A DNA stretch of 29,358 nucleotides, taken from assembly GCA_023229605.1 (NCBI GenBank), contig JALNYY010000037.1, positions 1 through 29,358 on the forward strand, given 5' to 3'. Numbering within the stretch: the stretch's first letter is position 1; each line of letters begins with the position of its first letter. This stretch comes from Methylobacter sp. (GTDB lineage Bacteria; Pseudomonadota; Gammaproteobacteria; Methylococcales; Methylomonadaceae). The position numbers and the translations under genes were made by a program. Below are positions 23,182 through 29,358 of this stretch, in pieces. The notes under the pieces are model-generated. The model had not been told where the DNA came from. It was given only the letters and a program-made list of their open reading frames with translations, and did not search any database.

Positions 23182-23853
23182 ATGGTCGAGAAAATTTTCT
23201 TGTTGGTATGTGAGGGCGAAACGGACATTTATATTTTTGAAGCTTTAGCCAAGCATTTTTCCACCACTGAAATAGTGTTAACTATTATTTCACTTGCGCC
23301 GCAACTGGACGCCACCAGTGGCACATACCCAAGTCATAGTTTTGGTCATGTGCTGAATTGGTGTGCCGACAATCGCAGCAGAATACAAATGCTGCTTGAT
23401 TTTAAAGGCGCTAATGCCTTGTTTTTGCAAATGGATACCGATATTGCCGGGCAAGCTAACTCGGATTGCATGGAGCAGGGCCTTCCTGCTAGGCGCTGTT
23501 GTCAGGAAAAGCTCAATCAAAAGTTAGCTACAACAGAAGAGCCGCCACGTTGTCATTACATTTTACCTACGCAAAACACTGAAACTTGGATTTTAGCTAG
23601 TCATGAAGGGCCTGAGCTGGATGAGAAATCAATTGCCATAAGTGATTACGAGCTTATCGCCAATACCGAACAACGGCTTATTGCTCTTAACTACAAGAGC
23701 AAAAAAGGTGTCAATAACACTGCACCGAGAAAATTAAAGAAAACTCCCGCCAGCATGTATAAAAAACATGGTGAACAACTTATCGGCAATTTAATGCTTG
23801 CAAGGCAGCGGTGTAATGAGTTGGAACGCTTGTGTATTTTACTGGAATCATGA
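23182..23853 (+). CDS. TOPRIM-like protein, partner of the upstream ATPase (DUF4276-like)
   Basis: The 223-residue product shows a TOPRIM-like pattern. A first strand with an acidic loop, FLLVCEGETDIYIFEAL (E11, D15), is followed by a second strand with DxD, ALFLQMDTDIAG (D85, D87). YILPTQNTETWILAS (N132, E134, W136) follows, as in RloB/DUF4276-type proteins. TOPRIM domains bind Mg and cut or rejoin nucleic acid; in defence systems they often supply the nuclease. The C-terminal half is basic (KSKKGVNNTAPRKLKK). The ATG directly follows the ATPase stop with AAAGGA inside the ATPase end, so the two are coupled. Exact family assignment and nuclease activity are inferred. Confidence 0.75.
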   Translation: MVEKIFLLVCEGETDIYIFEALAKHFSTTEIVLTIISLAPQLDATSGTYPSHSFGHVLNWCADNRSRIQMLLDFKGANALFLQMDTDIAGQANSDCMEQGLPARRCCQEKLNQKLATTEEPPRCHYILPTQNTETWILASHEGPELDEKSIAISDYELIANTEQRLIALNYKSKKGVNNTAPRKLKKTPASMYKKHGEQLIGNLMLARQRCNELERLCILLES

Positions 23854-24008
23854 AAAAACGTATCGTTCGTGATCGGTGCCTTGGCAACCGTCCTCGTGTT
23901 ACCTATCTATGCAGAATTCGCGCGGTGTTTACTGAAAATGCTGGTTCCCACTGTTGTTCAAGCTGGATTATTCCAACCTGCATTTTATCCTGCATCGGTA
24001 AATCATGA
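23850..24008 (+). CDS. Possible 52-residue ORF between the TOPRIM-like and MFS genes
   Basis: An ATG at 23850 overlaps the stop of the TOPRIM-like gene (ATGA), and its TGA at 24006-24008 overlaps the ATG of the transporter at 24005 (ATGA). The 52 codons give MKKRIVRDRCLGNRPRVTYL and a Cys-rich end. The double overlap is suggestive, but amino acid composition is odd and I recognise no family. It may be chance. If it is not a gene, 23854-24004 holds no supported feature. Confidence 0.2.
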   Translation: MKKRIVRDRCLGNRPRVTYLCRIRAVFTENAGSHCCSSWIIPTCILSCIGKS

Positions 24009-25279
24009 CCAAAAACGGCCCCTCCGTTACCCGCATCGCCTTAGCCAGCTTCATCGGTACCGCTATCGAATTCTACGATTTTTACATCTACGGCATGGCC
24101 GCAGCCTTGGTTATCGGCCCGGTATTTTTCCCCGGCGGCAATCCGACAACCCAAGCGCTCAGTTCTTTCCTCACCTTTGCCGTAGCCTTTCTCACCCGGC
24201 CTTTGGGCGCGACGTTGTTCGGACATTTCGGCGACCGCATCGGGCGCAAAACAACCTTGGTCGCATCGCTGCTGGTCATGGGCGTCTCCACCACATTGAT
24301 CGGTTTGTTGCCGGGATACGATGACATCGGCGCATGGGCTCCGGCCTTGTTGTGCCTGTTGCGTTTCGGGCAGGGCATCGGTTTGGGCGGAGAATGGGGC
24401 GGCGCGGCGCTGTTGGCGACCGAGAACGCGCCGGCCGGAAAGCGCGGCTGGTACGGCATGTTTCCCCAATTGGGGCCGCCGGTGGGATTTCTGTTGGCGA
24501 CCGGCAGTTTCTTGCTGCTTGCCCATTTTCTGAGCGAACAAGAATTTAAAGACTGGGGCTGGCGCATCCCGTTCCTTGCCAGTTCGGTGCTGGTCATAAT
24601 CGGTTTGTATGTGCGTCTGGCCTTGGCCGAAACCCCGGTATTCGCCAAAGTGCTGCAACAGCACCAGCAGGTCGGCTTGCCGCTCAAAGAAATAGTTAAA
24701 TCCCATGCCGCCCCGCTGGCTCTGGGTGCGATGGCGATGGTCGTCTGCTATGCGCTGTTTTATATTTCGACCGTGTTTTCCCTGAGCTACGGCACTACCG
24801 CGCTGAAAATCCCGCGTCAGCAGTTTCTCGGCATGTTGTGTGTGGCGGTGCTGTTTATGGCCGCAGCCACGCCGCTATCGGCGCGGGCAGGCGACCGTTT
24901 CGGGCGGCGGCCCGTATTGCTGGTCGCTGGAAGCATGGCATTCCTGTCCGGTTTCCTGTTAAAGCCGATGCTGGAAAGCGGCTCTCCGTTGATGATTACC
25001 GCCTTCCTGTCTTTGGAGCTGTTCCTGATGGGAGCCACCTTCGCGCCGATGGGAGCCTTGCTGCCGGAACTGTTTCCGTCCAAGGTACGCTATACCGGTG
25101 CGGGAACAGCTTATAACCTGGGCGGCATAATCGGCGCTTCGTTTGCGCCCTATATCGCGCAACGGCTGGTCACCGAGGGCGGGCTGGCCTGGGTCGGCGG
25201 CTATGTCTCGTTAGCTGCGGCGATTAGCCTGCTTGCTGTGTATTTGATGCGCGAAACTCGTGATAACCGTTGGGCGTAG
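24005..25279 (+). CDS. MFS transporter, metabolite:proton symporter (MHS) type
   Basis: The 424-residue inner-membrane protein has about 12 hydrophobic helices and the MHS-family pattern. RIALASFIGTAIEFYDFYIYG lies in helix 1. The loop 2-3 motif is GHFGDRIGRKTTL. RFGQGIGLGGEWGGAALLATENAP lies in helix 4 and beyond. WGWRIPFLASSVLVIIGLYVRLALAETPVF leads into the central loop, and the second-half motif is GDRFGRRPVLL. Relatives (ShiA, ProP, KgtP, YhjE) carry organic acids, betaine or shikimate with protons; the substrate cannot be read from sequence. No clear ribosome binding site is visible. It follows the ATPase/TOPRIM pair but is probably an independent gene. Confidence 0.9.
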   Translation: MTKNGPSVTRIALASFIGTAIEFYDFYIYGMAAALVIGPVFFPGGNPTTQALSSFLTFAVAFLTRPLGATLFGHFGDRIGRKTTLVASLLVMGVSTTLIGLLPGYDDIGAWAPALLCLLRFGQGIGLGGEWGGAALLATENAPAGKRGWYGMFPQLGPPVGFLLATGSFLLLAHFLSEQEFKDWGWRIPFLASSVLVIIGLYVRLALAETPVFAKVLQQHQQVGLPLKEIVKSHAAPLALGAMAMVVCYALFYISTVFSLSYGTTALKIPRQQFLGMLCVAVLFMAAATPLSARAGDRFGRRPVLLVAGSMAFLSGFLLKPMLESGSPLMITAFLSLELFLMGATFAPMGALLPELFPSKVRYTGAGTAYNLGGIIGASFAPYIAQRLVTEGGLAWVGGYVSLAAAISLLAVYLMRETRDNRWA

Positions 25280-25291
25280 AATTACCAACAA

Positions 25292-25314
25292 AAATGCCTT
25301 CTATTAGGGCGTTT
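25292..25314 (+). terminator. Hairpin terminator after the MFS gene
   Basis: AAATGCCTT (25292-25300) pairs with AGGGCGTTT (25306-25314) with two G-T pairs and a CTATT loop; the right arm ends in TTT with AT following. It is a moderate intrinsic terminator about 13 bases after the transporter stop. Confidence 0.5.
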
Positions 25315-25407
25315 ATGCTGACAAATACACGAGATTGCATTAATCGCAAATCGCATAGTATGTCTGATCGTATTCGCACAAAACTTAAACAGAACCGGCA
25401 GGATGTC

Positions 25408-25436
25408 TTGGGTTTAAAAAATTGTTAATGACCCAA
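25408..25436 (+). promoter_or_regulatory. Inverted repeat in the carA upstream region
   Basis: TTGGGT (25408-25413) and ACCCAA (25431-25436) are reverse complements 17 bases apart, about 100 bases before carA. They could form an operator. I see no clear -35/-10 pair with standard spacing, so the promoter is not placed. Confidence 0.3.
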
Positions 25437-25478
25437 ACCGCATAATCTCGTAAAATTACCCCAGTTTTGTTTTTTTAC

Positions 25479-25512
25479 AACGGGATGAGTCCTTAGGGGT
25501 TCATCCCGTTTT
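25479..25512 (+). terminator. Long leader hairpin before carA (attenuator candidate)
   Basis: AACGGGATGA (25479-25488) pairs perfectly with TCATCCCGTT (25501-25510). Four more inner pairs (GTCC with GGGT, two of them G-T) give a 14-base stem with a TTAG loop. TT follows, after the TT that ends the stem. It ends about 10 bases before the carA ribosome binding site. It looks like a terminator inside a leader, which would fit attenuation by pyrimidine or arginine state, though carAB control differs among bacteria. Confidence 0.5.
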
Positions 25513-25532
25513 GCACATTTGAGGTGACGTGT

Positions 25533-26654
25533 TTGACTAGGTCTGCTTTATTGGTTTTGGAAGATGGAACGGTTTTTAACGGTGTAGCCATTGGTGCAGA
25601 TGGATGTTCCGTGGGCGAGGTGGTTTTTAATACGGCTATGACGGGGTATCAGGAGATTTTGAGCGATCCCTCTTATGCCCGGCAAATTGTGACGTTAACT
25701 TATCCGCACATCGGCAATGTCGGGACGACTGGCGAAGATGACGAATCTAGCGATGTTTTTGCCAGCGGTTTGGTGATCAGGGATTTGCCGTTGTTGGCCA
25801 GCAACTGGCGTAGCGAAAAAACTTTGCAGCAATATTTGATCGATAATAACGTCGTCGCTATTGCCGATGTCGATACCCGGCAATTAACCCGGCTTTTACG
25901 CGATAAAGGCGCGCAACGCGGCTGTATTATGGCGGGCGAATCGGTCGATCTGGACGTGGCAAAAAAAGCCATTGAAGGCTTTCCGGGGTTGAAGGGGATG
26001 GATCTGGCTAAGGAAGTCACTGTTGCCCGGCCTTATGAATGGACTGAAAACATCTGGCATTTGCAAAACGGTCATACTCAGGCTGAAAATCTGACCAAAC
26101 ATGTTGTGGCTTATGATTTCGGTATTAAACGCAATATTCTTAGATTATTGGCTAACCGCGGTTGCCGTGTTACGGTTGTGCCTGCAACAACACCGGCTGA
26201 AGCCGTATTGGCGATGAATCCAGACGGCGTTTTCCTGTCTAACGGCCCCGGCGATCCTGAACCGTGTACTTATGCGATAGAGGCTATTAAGACGATACTG
26301 GAAAAGAAAATTCCGGTATTCGGGATTTGTCTGGGGCATCAGTTATTGGCTTTGGCCAGCGGCGCGAAAACCGAGAAAATGAAATTCGGCCATCATGGCG
26401 CCAACCATCCGGTTCAGGAAATAGCCACGGGCCGGGTGATGATCAGCAGCCAAAATCATGGCTTTGCGGCCAATGAAGCCAGTCTGCCAGCTAATTTAGT
26501 AGCGACTTATCGTTCATTGTTTGACGGCAGCTTGCAGGGTATCAAGCGGACGGACTGTCCAGCCATGGGTTTTCAAGGCCACCCCGAAGCAAGTCCGGGC
26601 CCTCATGATGTGGAGTCTTTATTCGACGATTTCATCGAGATGATGAATGCGTGA
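25533..26654 (+). CDS. carA: Carbamoyl-phosphate synthase small subunit
   Basis: CarA supplies ammonia from glutamine to CarB for arginine and pyrimidine synthesis. From the TTG at 25533 the product has 373 residues, beginning MTRSALLVLEDGTVFNG, which aligns with the E. coli start MIKSALLVLEDG. An in-frame GTG at 25524 is possible, but it would overlap GAGG (25521-25524), which has proper spacing only to the TTG. Visible signatures are GEVVFNTAMTGYQEILSDPSY, TYPHIGNVGTTGEDDES and DIDTRQLTRLLRDKGAQ. The amidotransferase domain has FLSNGPGDPE, VFGICLGHQLLALA (Cys nucleophile) and the His/Glu motif in GFQGHPEASPGPHD. carB follows after an inserted toxin-antitoxin pair. Confidence 0.95.
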   Translation: MTRSALLVLEDGTVFNGVAIGADGCSVGEVVFNTAMTGYQEILSDPSYARQIVTLTYPHIGNVGTTGEDDESSDVFASGLVIRDLPLLASNWRSEKTLQQYLIDNNVVAIADVDTRQLTRLLRDKGAQRGCIMAGESVDLDVAKKAIEGFPGLKGMDLAKEVTVARPYEWTENIWHLQNGHTQAENLTKHVVAYDFGIKRNILRLLANRGCRVTVVPATTPAEAVLAMNPDGVFLSNGPGDPEPCTYAIEAIKTILEKKIPVFGICLGHQLLALASGAKTEKMKFGHHGANHPVQEIATGRVMISSQNHGFAANEASLPANLVATYRSLFDGSLQGIKRTDCPAMGFQGHPEASPGPHDVESLFDDFIEMMNA

Positions 26655-26688
26655 AGTTGTTTCCCTAATAAGTATCTAAGGTATCCTT

Positions 26689-26898
26689 ATGAAGATCATA
26701 CATCTTGAAGTTCAAGACACTGTATACCAAAAAATTATTGATTTCTTGGCGCTGCTTCCTGAAGACCAATGCCATTTGTTGTTGGACAATGACTTAAGCG
26801 ACGCAGAGAAACTGGAGAACGAAGAACTTAATAAAATTGCTGATGCTCGTTTGAATGATGGTCAGGCGTTTATTCGCGTTTCCTTGAATGACTTGTAA
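26689..26898 (+). CDS. Antitoxin of a RelB/RelE-type pair (between carA and carB)
   Basis: This 69-residue acidic protein (MKIIHLEVQDTVYQKIIDFL...) is the size of a type II antitoxin. A short N-terminal strand (IIHLEVQDTVYQKI) and helix could form a small dimer or DNA-binding part. An acidic C-terminal tail (DADLSDAEKLENEELN-type, then GQAFIRVSLNDL) could wrap the toxin. AAGG about 8 bases upstream is the ribosome binding site. It lies 34 bases after carA and two bases before the toxin gene. The function is inferred mostly from the toxin next to it. Confidence 0.75.
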   Translation: MKIIHLEVQDTVYQKIIDFLALLPEDQCHLLLDNDLSDAEKLENEELNKIADARLNDGQAFIRVSLNDL

Positions 26899-26900
26899 GC

Positions 26901-27179
26901 ATGTATTCTCTGGACTTTCACCCAGACGCACTCAAAGAATGGCAAAAACTTGATAACTCTATTCGTGATCAATTTAAGGCTAAATTGAAAGAGCGTCTGC
27001 AAAATCCCTGTATCTTATCGGCAAAAATCGAGAAAAATCGTTACAAAATAAAATTACGTGGTGTTGGTTATCGGCTTGTGTATGAAGTGCGCGATAATGA
27101 ACTAATCATTGTAGTGATTGCAGTAGGTAAGCGTGAACGAAGTGAAGTTTATCGTTTAGCCGACAGTAGAAAATCCTAA
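26901..27179 (+). CDS. RelE-family toxin (mRNA interferase type)
   Basis: The 92-residue basic protein has the RelE/ParE fold pattern: MYSLDFHPDALKEWQKLDNSIRDQF at the start, KLKERLQNP, then KNRYKIKLRGVGYRLVYEV and ELIIVVIAVGKRERSEVYRLA near the end. The strand pair with R/K and the GKRERSEVY tail are typical of RelE proteins, which cleave mRNA on the ribosome. ParE-type gyrase poisons share the fold, but the basic residues around KLRGVGYRLVYEV favour RelE. The antitoxin gene ends two bases before, a normal layout. carB starts 15 bases after the toxin stop. Confidence 0.88.
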   Translation: MYSLDFHPDALKEWQKLDNSIRDQFKAKLKERLQNPCILSAKIEKNRYKIKLRGVGYRLVYEVRDNELIIVVIAVGKRERSEVYRLADSRKS

Positions 27180-27194
27180 CCTTTAAAGAACAAA

Positions 27195-29358
27195 ATGCCA
27201 AAAAGAACCGACATAAAATCGATTTTATTACTGGGTGCCGGCCCCATTGTTATTGGTCAAGCCTGCGAGTTTGATTATTCCGGAACTCAAGCCTGCAAAG
27301 CGCTAAAGGAAGAGGGCTATCGCGTTATTCTGGTCAATTCAAATCCGGCGACGATTATGACCGACCCGGAGATGGCCGATGCGACTTATATCGAGCCTAT
27401 CGACTGGCAAACCGTCGAAAAAATTATCGCCAAAGAGCGTCCCGACGCGATATTGCCGACGATGGGCGGACAAACCGCGTTGAATTGCGCGCTGGATCTT
27501 GACGCCAACGGCGTTTTGGAAAAATACGGCGTCGAGATGATCGGCGCCACCAAAGAGGCGATTAACAAAGCCGAAGACCGCGAGCTGTTCAATCAGGCGA
27601 TGCGGAAAATAGGCTATGAAGTCGCAAAATCAAAAACCGCGCATTCGATGGAAGAAGCGCTGGCGGCCCAGCAGGAAGTGGGCTACCCGACGGTTATCCG
27701 TCCGTCATTTACGATGGGCGGCAGCGGCGGCGGCATTGCCTATAACAAGGAAGAGTTTGTCGAAATCTGCGAGCGCGGCCTGTATTTGTCGCCAACCAAC
27801 GAGTTGTTGATTGAAGAATCGGTGCTGGGCTGGAAAGAATACGAAATGGAAGTGGTGCGCGATTCCAAAGACAACTGCATCATTGTCTGTTCGATTGAGA
27901 ACTTCGACCCGATGGGCGTGCATACCGGCGATTCGATCACCGTTGCTCCTGCACAAACCTTGACCGATAAGGAATACCAGATTCTGCGTAACGTCTCCCT
28001 GGCGGTATTGCGTGAGATTGGCGTCGATACCGGCGGTTCCAACGTACAGGTCGCCATTAATCCCAAAGACGGTCGCTTGATCGTTATCGAGATGAATCCG
28101 CGCGTATCGCGTTCGTCTGCATTGGCGTCCAAGGCAACCGGTTTCCCGATTGCCAAAGTGGCAGCGAAGCTGGCGGTCGGTTACACGTTGGATGAATTGA
28201 AAAACGAGATCACCGGCGGTGCAACACCGGCATCGTTTGAGCCGACCATTGATTATGTGGTCACCAAGGTGCCGCGTTTTACCTTTGAAAAATTCCCGCA
28301 GGCGGATGACCGTTTGACCACGCAGATGAAGTCTGTCGGCGAAGTCATGGCGATTGGCCGTACTTTTCAGGAATCGCTGCAAAAAGCCTTGCGCGGATTG
28401 GAAATCGGCATCAGCGGTCTCGATGAGATTATCGATTTGAACCGGGAAGATGCCCGGGAAAAAATGCAGCGTGAAATGCGTCATCCGGGGCCGGATCGTT
28501 TGCTTTATGTCGCTGATGCATTCCGTAGCGGCATGAGTCTGGAAGACGTGCATGAGGCTAGTAAAATCGATCCCTGGTTTTTGGCGCAGGTTGAAGATCT
28601 GGTCATGACTGAAAAATCATTATCGACTAAAACTTTGTCGACCTTGAAAGCAGGGGAGCTGTACAGATTAAAGCGCAAAGGTTTTTCCGATCTCAGATTG
28701 GCCAAGCTGCTGGATACGTCCGAATCTGAGGTGCGCAATGTGCGGCATAAACAGAATATTCGTCCGGTTTATAAGCGCATCGATTCCTGCGCGGCGGAGT
28801 TTTCATCCGACACCGCTTATTTGTATTCAACCTATGAGCAAGAATGCGAAGCGCGGGTTTCCGATAAGGAAAAAATCATTATTCTTGGCGGCGGGCCTAA
28901 CCGTATCGGGCAAGGCATCGAGTTCGATTATTGCTGCGTGCATGCCGCACTGGCTTTGCGCGAAGATGGTTATGAAACCATCATGATCAATTGCAATCCA
29001 GAAACGGTTTCTACTGACTTCGATACCTCGGATCGCTTGTATTTCGAGTCGTTAACGCTGGAAGACGTGCTGGAAATTGTGCATATTGAGCAACCCAAAG
29101 GCGTGATTGTGCAATACGGTGGGCAAACGCCGCTGAAATTAGCGCGCGCATTGGAAGCGGCGGGTGTGCCCATTATCGGCACATCGCCGGACTCGATTGA
29201 TTTGGCTGAAGACCGCGAGCGTTTCCAAAAACTGCTGGAAAGACTGAATCTAAGGCAGCCGCCCAATGCCACGGCCCGTTCCGTCGAGCAGGCGATTAAT
29301 GCGGCAAGAGAGCTAGGTTACCCCCTGGTTGTTCGGCCTTCCTATGTCTTGGGCGGCC
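27195..29358 (+). CDS. carB: Carbamoyl-phosphate synthase large subunit, N-terminal part (runs off right edge)
   Basis: CarB makes carbamoyl phosphate from ammonia, bicarbonate and two ATP. The window holds the first 721 codons of about 1070. The start MPKRTDIKSILLLGAGPIVIGQACEFDYSG is the family N-terminus. The first ATP-grasp domain shows YPTVIRPSFTMGGSGGGIAYN, NVQVAINPKDGRLIVIEMNPRVSRSSALASKATG and the KVPRFTFEKF segment. After the oligomerisation region the second half starts with IIILGGGPNRIGQGIEFDYCCVH and runs into YPLVVRPSYVLGG at the edge. No clear Shine-Dalgarno lies just before the ATG, but AAAGAA is close. It would be co-transcribed with carA through the toxin-antitoxin pair. Confidence 0.95.
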   Translation, partial: MPKRTDIKSILLLGAGPIVIGQACEFDYSGTQACKALKEEGYRVILVNSNPATIMTDPEMADATYIEPIDWQTVEKIIAKERPDAILPTMGGQTALNCALDLDANGVLEKYGVEMIGATKEAINKAEDRELFNQAMRKIGYEVAKSKTAHSMEEALAAQQEVGYPTVIRPSFTMGGSGGGIAYNKEEFVEICERGLYLSPTNELLIEESVLGWKEYEMEVVRDSKDNCIIVCSIENFDPMGVHTGDSITVAPAQTLTDKEYQILRNVSLAVLREIGVDTGGSNVQVAINPKDGRLIVIEMNPRVSRSSALASKATGFPIAKVAAKLAVGYTLDELKNEITGGATPASFEPTIDYVVTKVPRFTFEKFPQADDRLTTQMKSVGEVMAIGRTFQESLQKALRGLEIGISGLDEIIDLNREDAREKMQREMRHPGPDRLLYVADAFRSGMSLEDVHEASKIDPWFLAQVEDLVMTEKSLSTKTLSTLKAGELYRLKRKGFSDLRLAKLLDTSESEVRNVRHKQNIRPVYKRIDSCAAEFSSDTAYLYSTYEQECEARVSDKEKIIILGGGPNRIGQGIEFDYCCVHAALALREDGYETIMINCNPETVSTDFDTSDRLYFESLTLEDVLEIVHIEQPKGVIVQYGGQTPLKLARALEAAGVPIIGTSPDSIDLAEDRERFQKLLERLNLRQPPNATARSVEQAINAARELGYPLVVRPSYVLGG

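Noticed and set aside
23869..24324. Plus-strand frame of 151 codons overlapping the MFS start
   Set aside because: Most of it lies inside the transporter gene in another frame and shows an Arg/His-rich shadow composition.
24041..24706. Minus-strand frames inside the MFS transporter
   Set aside because: They mirror the transporter codons and lack motifs or ribosome binding sites.
1..29358. tRNA, rRNA genes and CRISPR arrays
   Set aside because: No cloverleaf-like or rRNA sequence and no regularly spaced direct repeats were seen in any intergenic region.

Overview
The window looks like chromosomal DNA of a gammaproteobacterium, probably a Methylococcales-type methanotroph or a close relative. 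The basis is gene order (dapA-bamC; hfq-hflX-hflK-hflC-hisZ-purA; carA/carB), the protein sequences, moderate GC, HisZ next to purA, class I fumarase, and many short inverted-repeat elements between genes. The lineage is inferred from these features and no marker gene proves it. Most of the window is housekeeping sequence. No rRNA, tRNA or CRISPR array was seen.

Left part (1-2348). The minus strand at the very edge holds the start of a FitA-like ribbon-helix-helix antitoxin. Next comes a PilZ-domain gene broken by one extra base (305-707), then a YajD-type HNH nuclease gene on the minus strand. An inverted-repeat element follows, then dnaQ, the proofreading subunit of DNA polymerase III, whose likely start is an internal GTG.

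Centre-left (2349-10298). A CsdA/DeaD-type RNA helicase gene is divergent from a YaiI/YqxD-family gene. dapA (lysine/peptidoglycan precursor) and bamC (outer-membrane assembly lipoprotein) are adjacent. purL follows, with a heptad inverted repeat filling the space just upstream of its start codon.

Centre (10299-14786). This stretch holds an unusual PilZ protein with a C-terminal membrane region, a short secreted RlpA-like barrel protein, a DHH/DHHA1 phosphoesterase, and class I fumarase behind a promoter overlapped by a perfect palindrome.

Centre-right (14787-21833). A heat-shock-like (sigma-32-type) promoter candidate precedes hfq. Then come hflX (TTG start), hflK and hflC (4-bp overlap), a long perfect inverted repeat, a terminator-like hairpin, hisZ, purA, a small conserved-looking protein of unknown function, and a strong intrinsic terminator.

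Right part (21834-29358). This is the main accessory locus: a SMC/ABC-like AAA ATPase whose stop codon abuts the start of a TOPRIM-like protein. It has the architecture of known two-gene ATPase/nuclease anti-phage systems and is the best candidate for an undescribed system. An MHS-type MFS transporter follows. carA comes next, with a TTG start and a leader hairpin, then a RelB/RelE-type toxin-antitoxin pair inserted between carA and carB. carB runs off the right edge.
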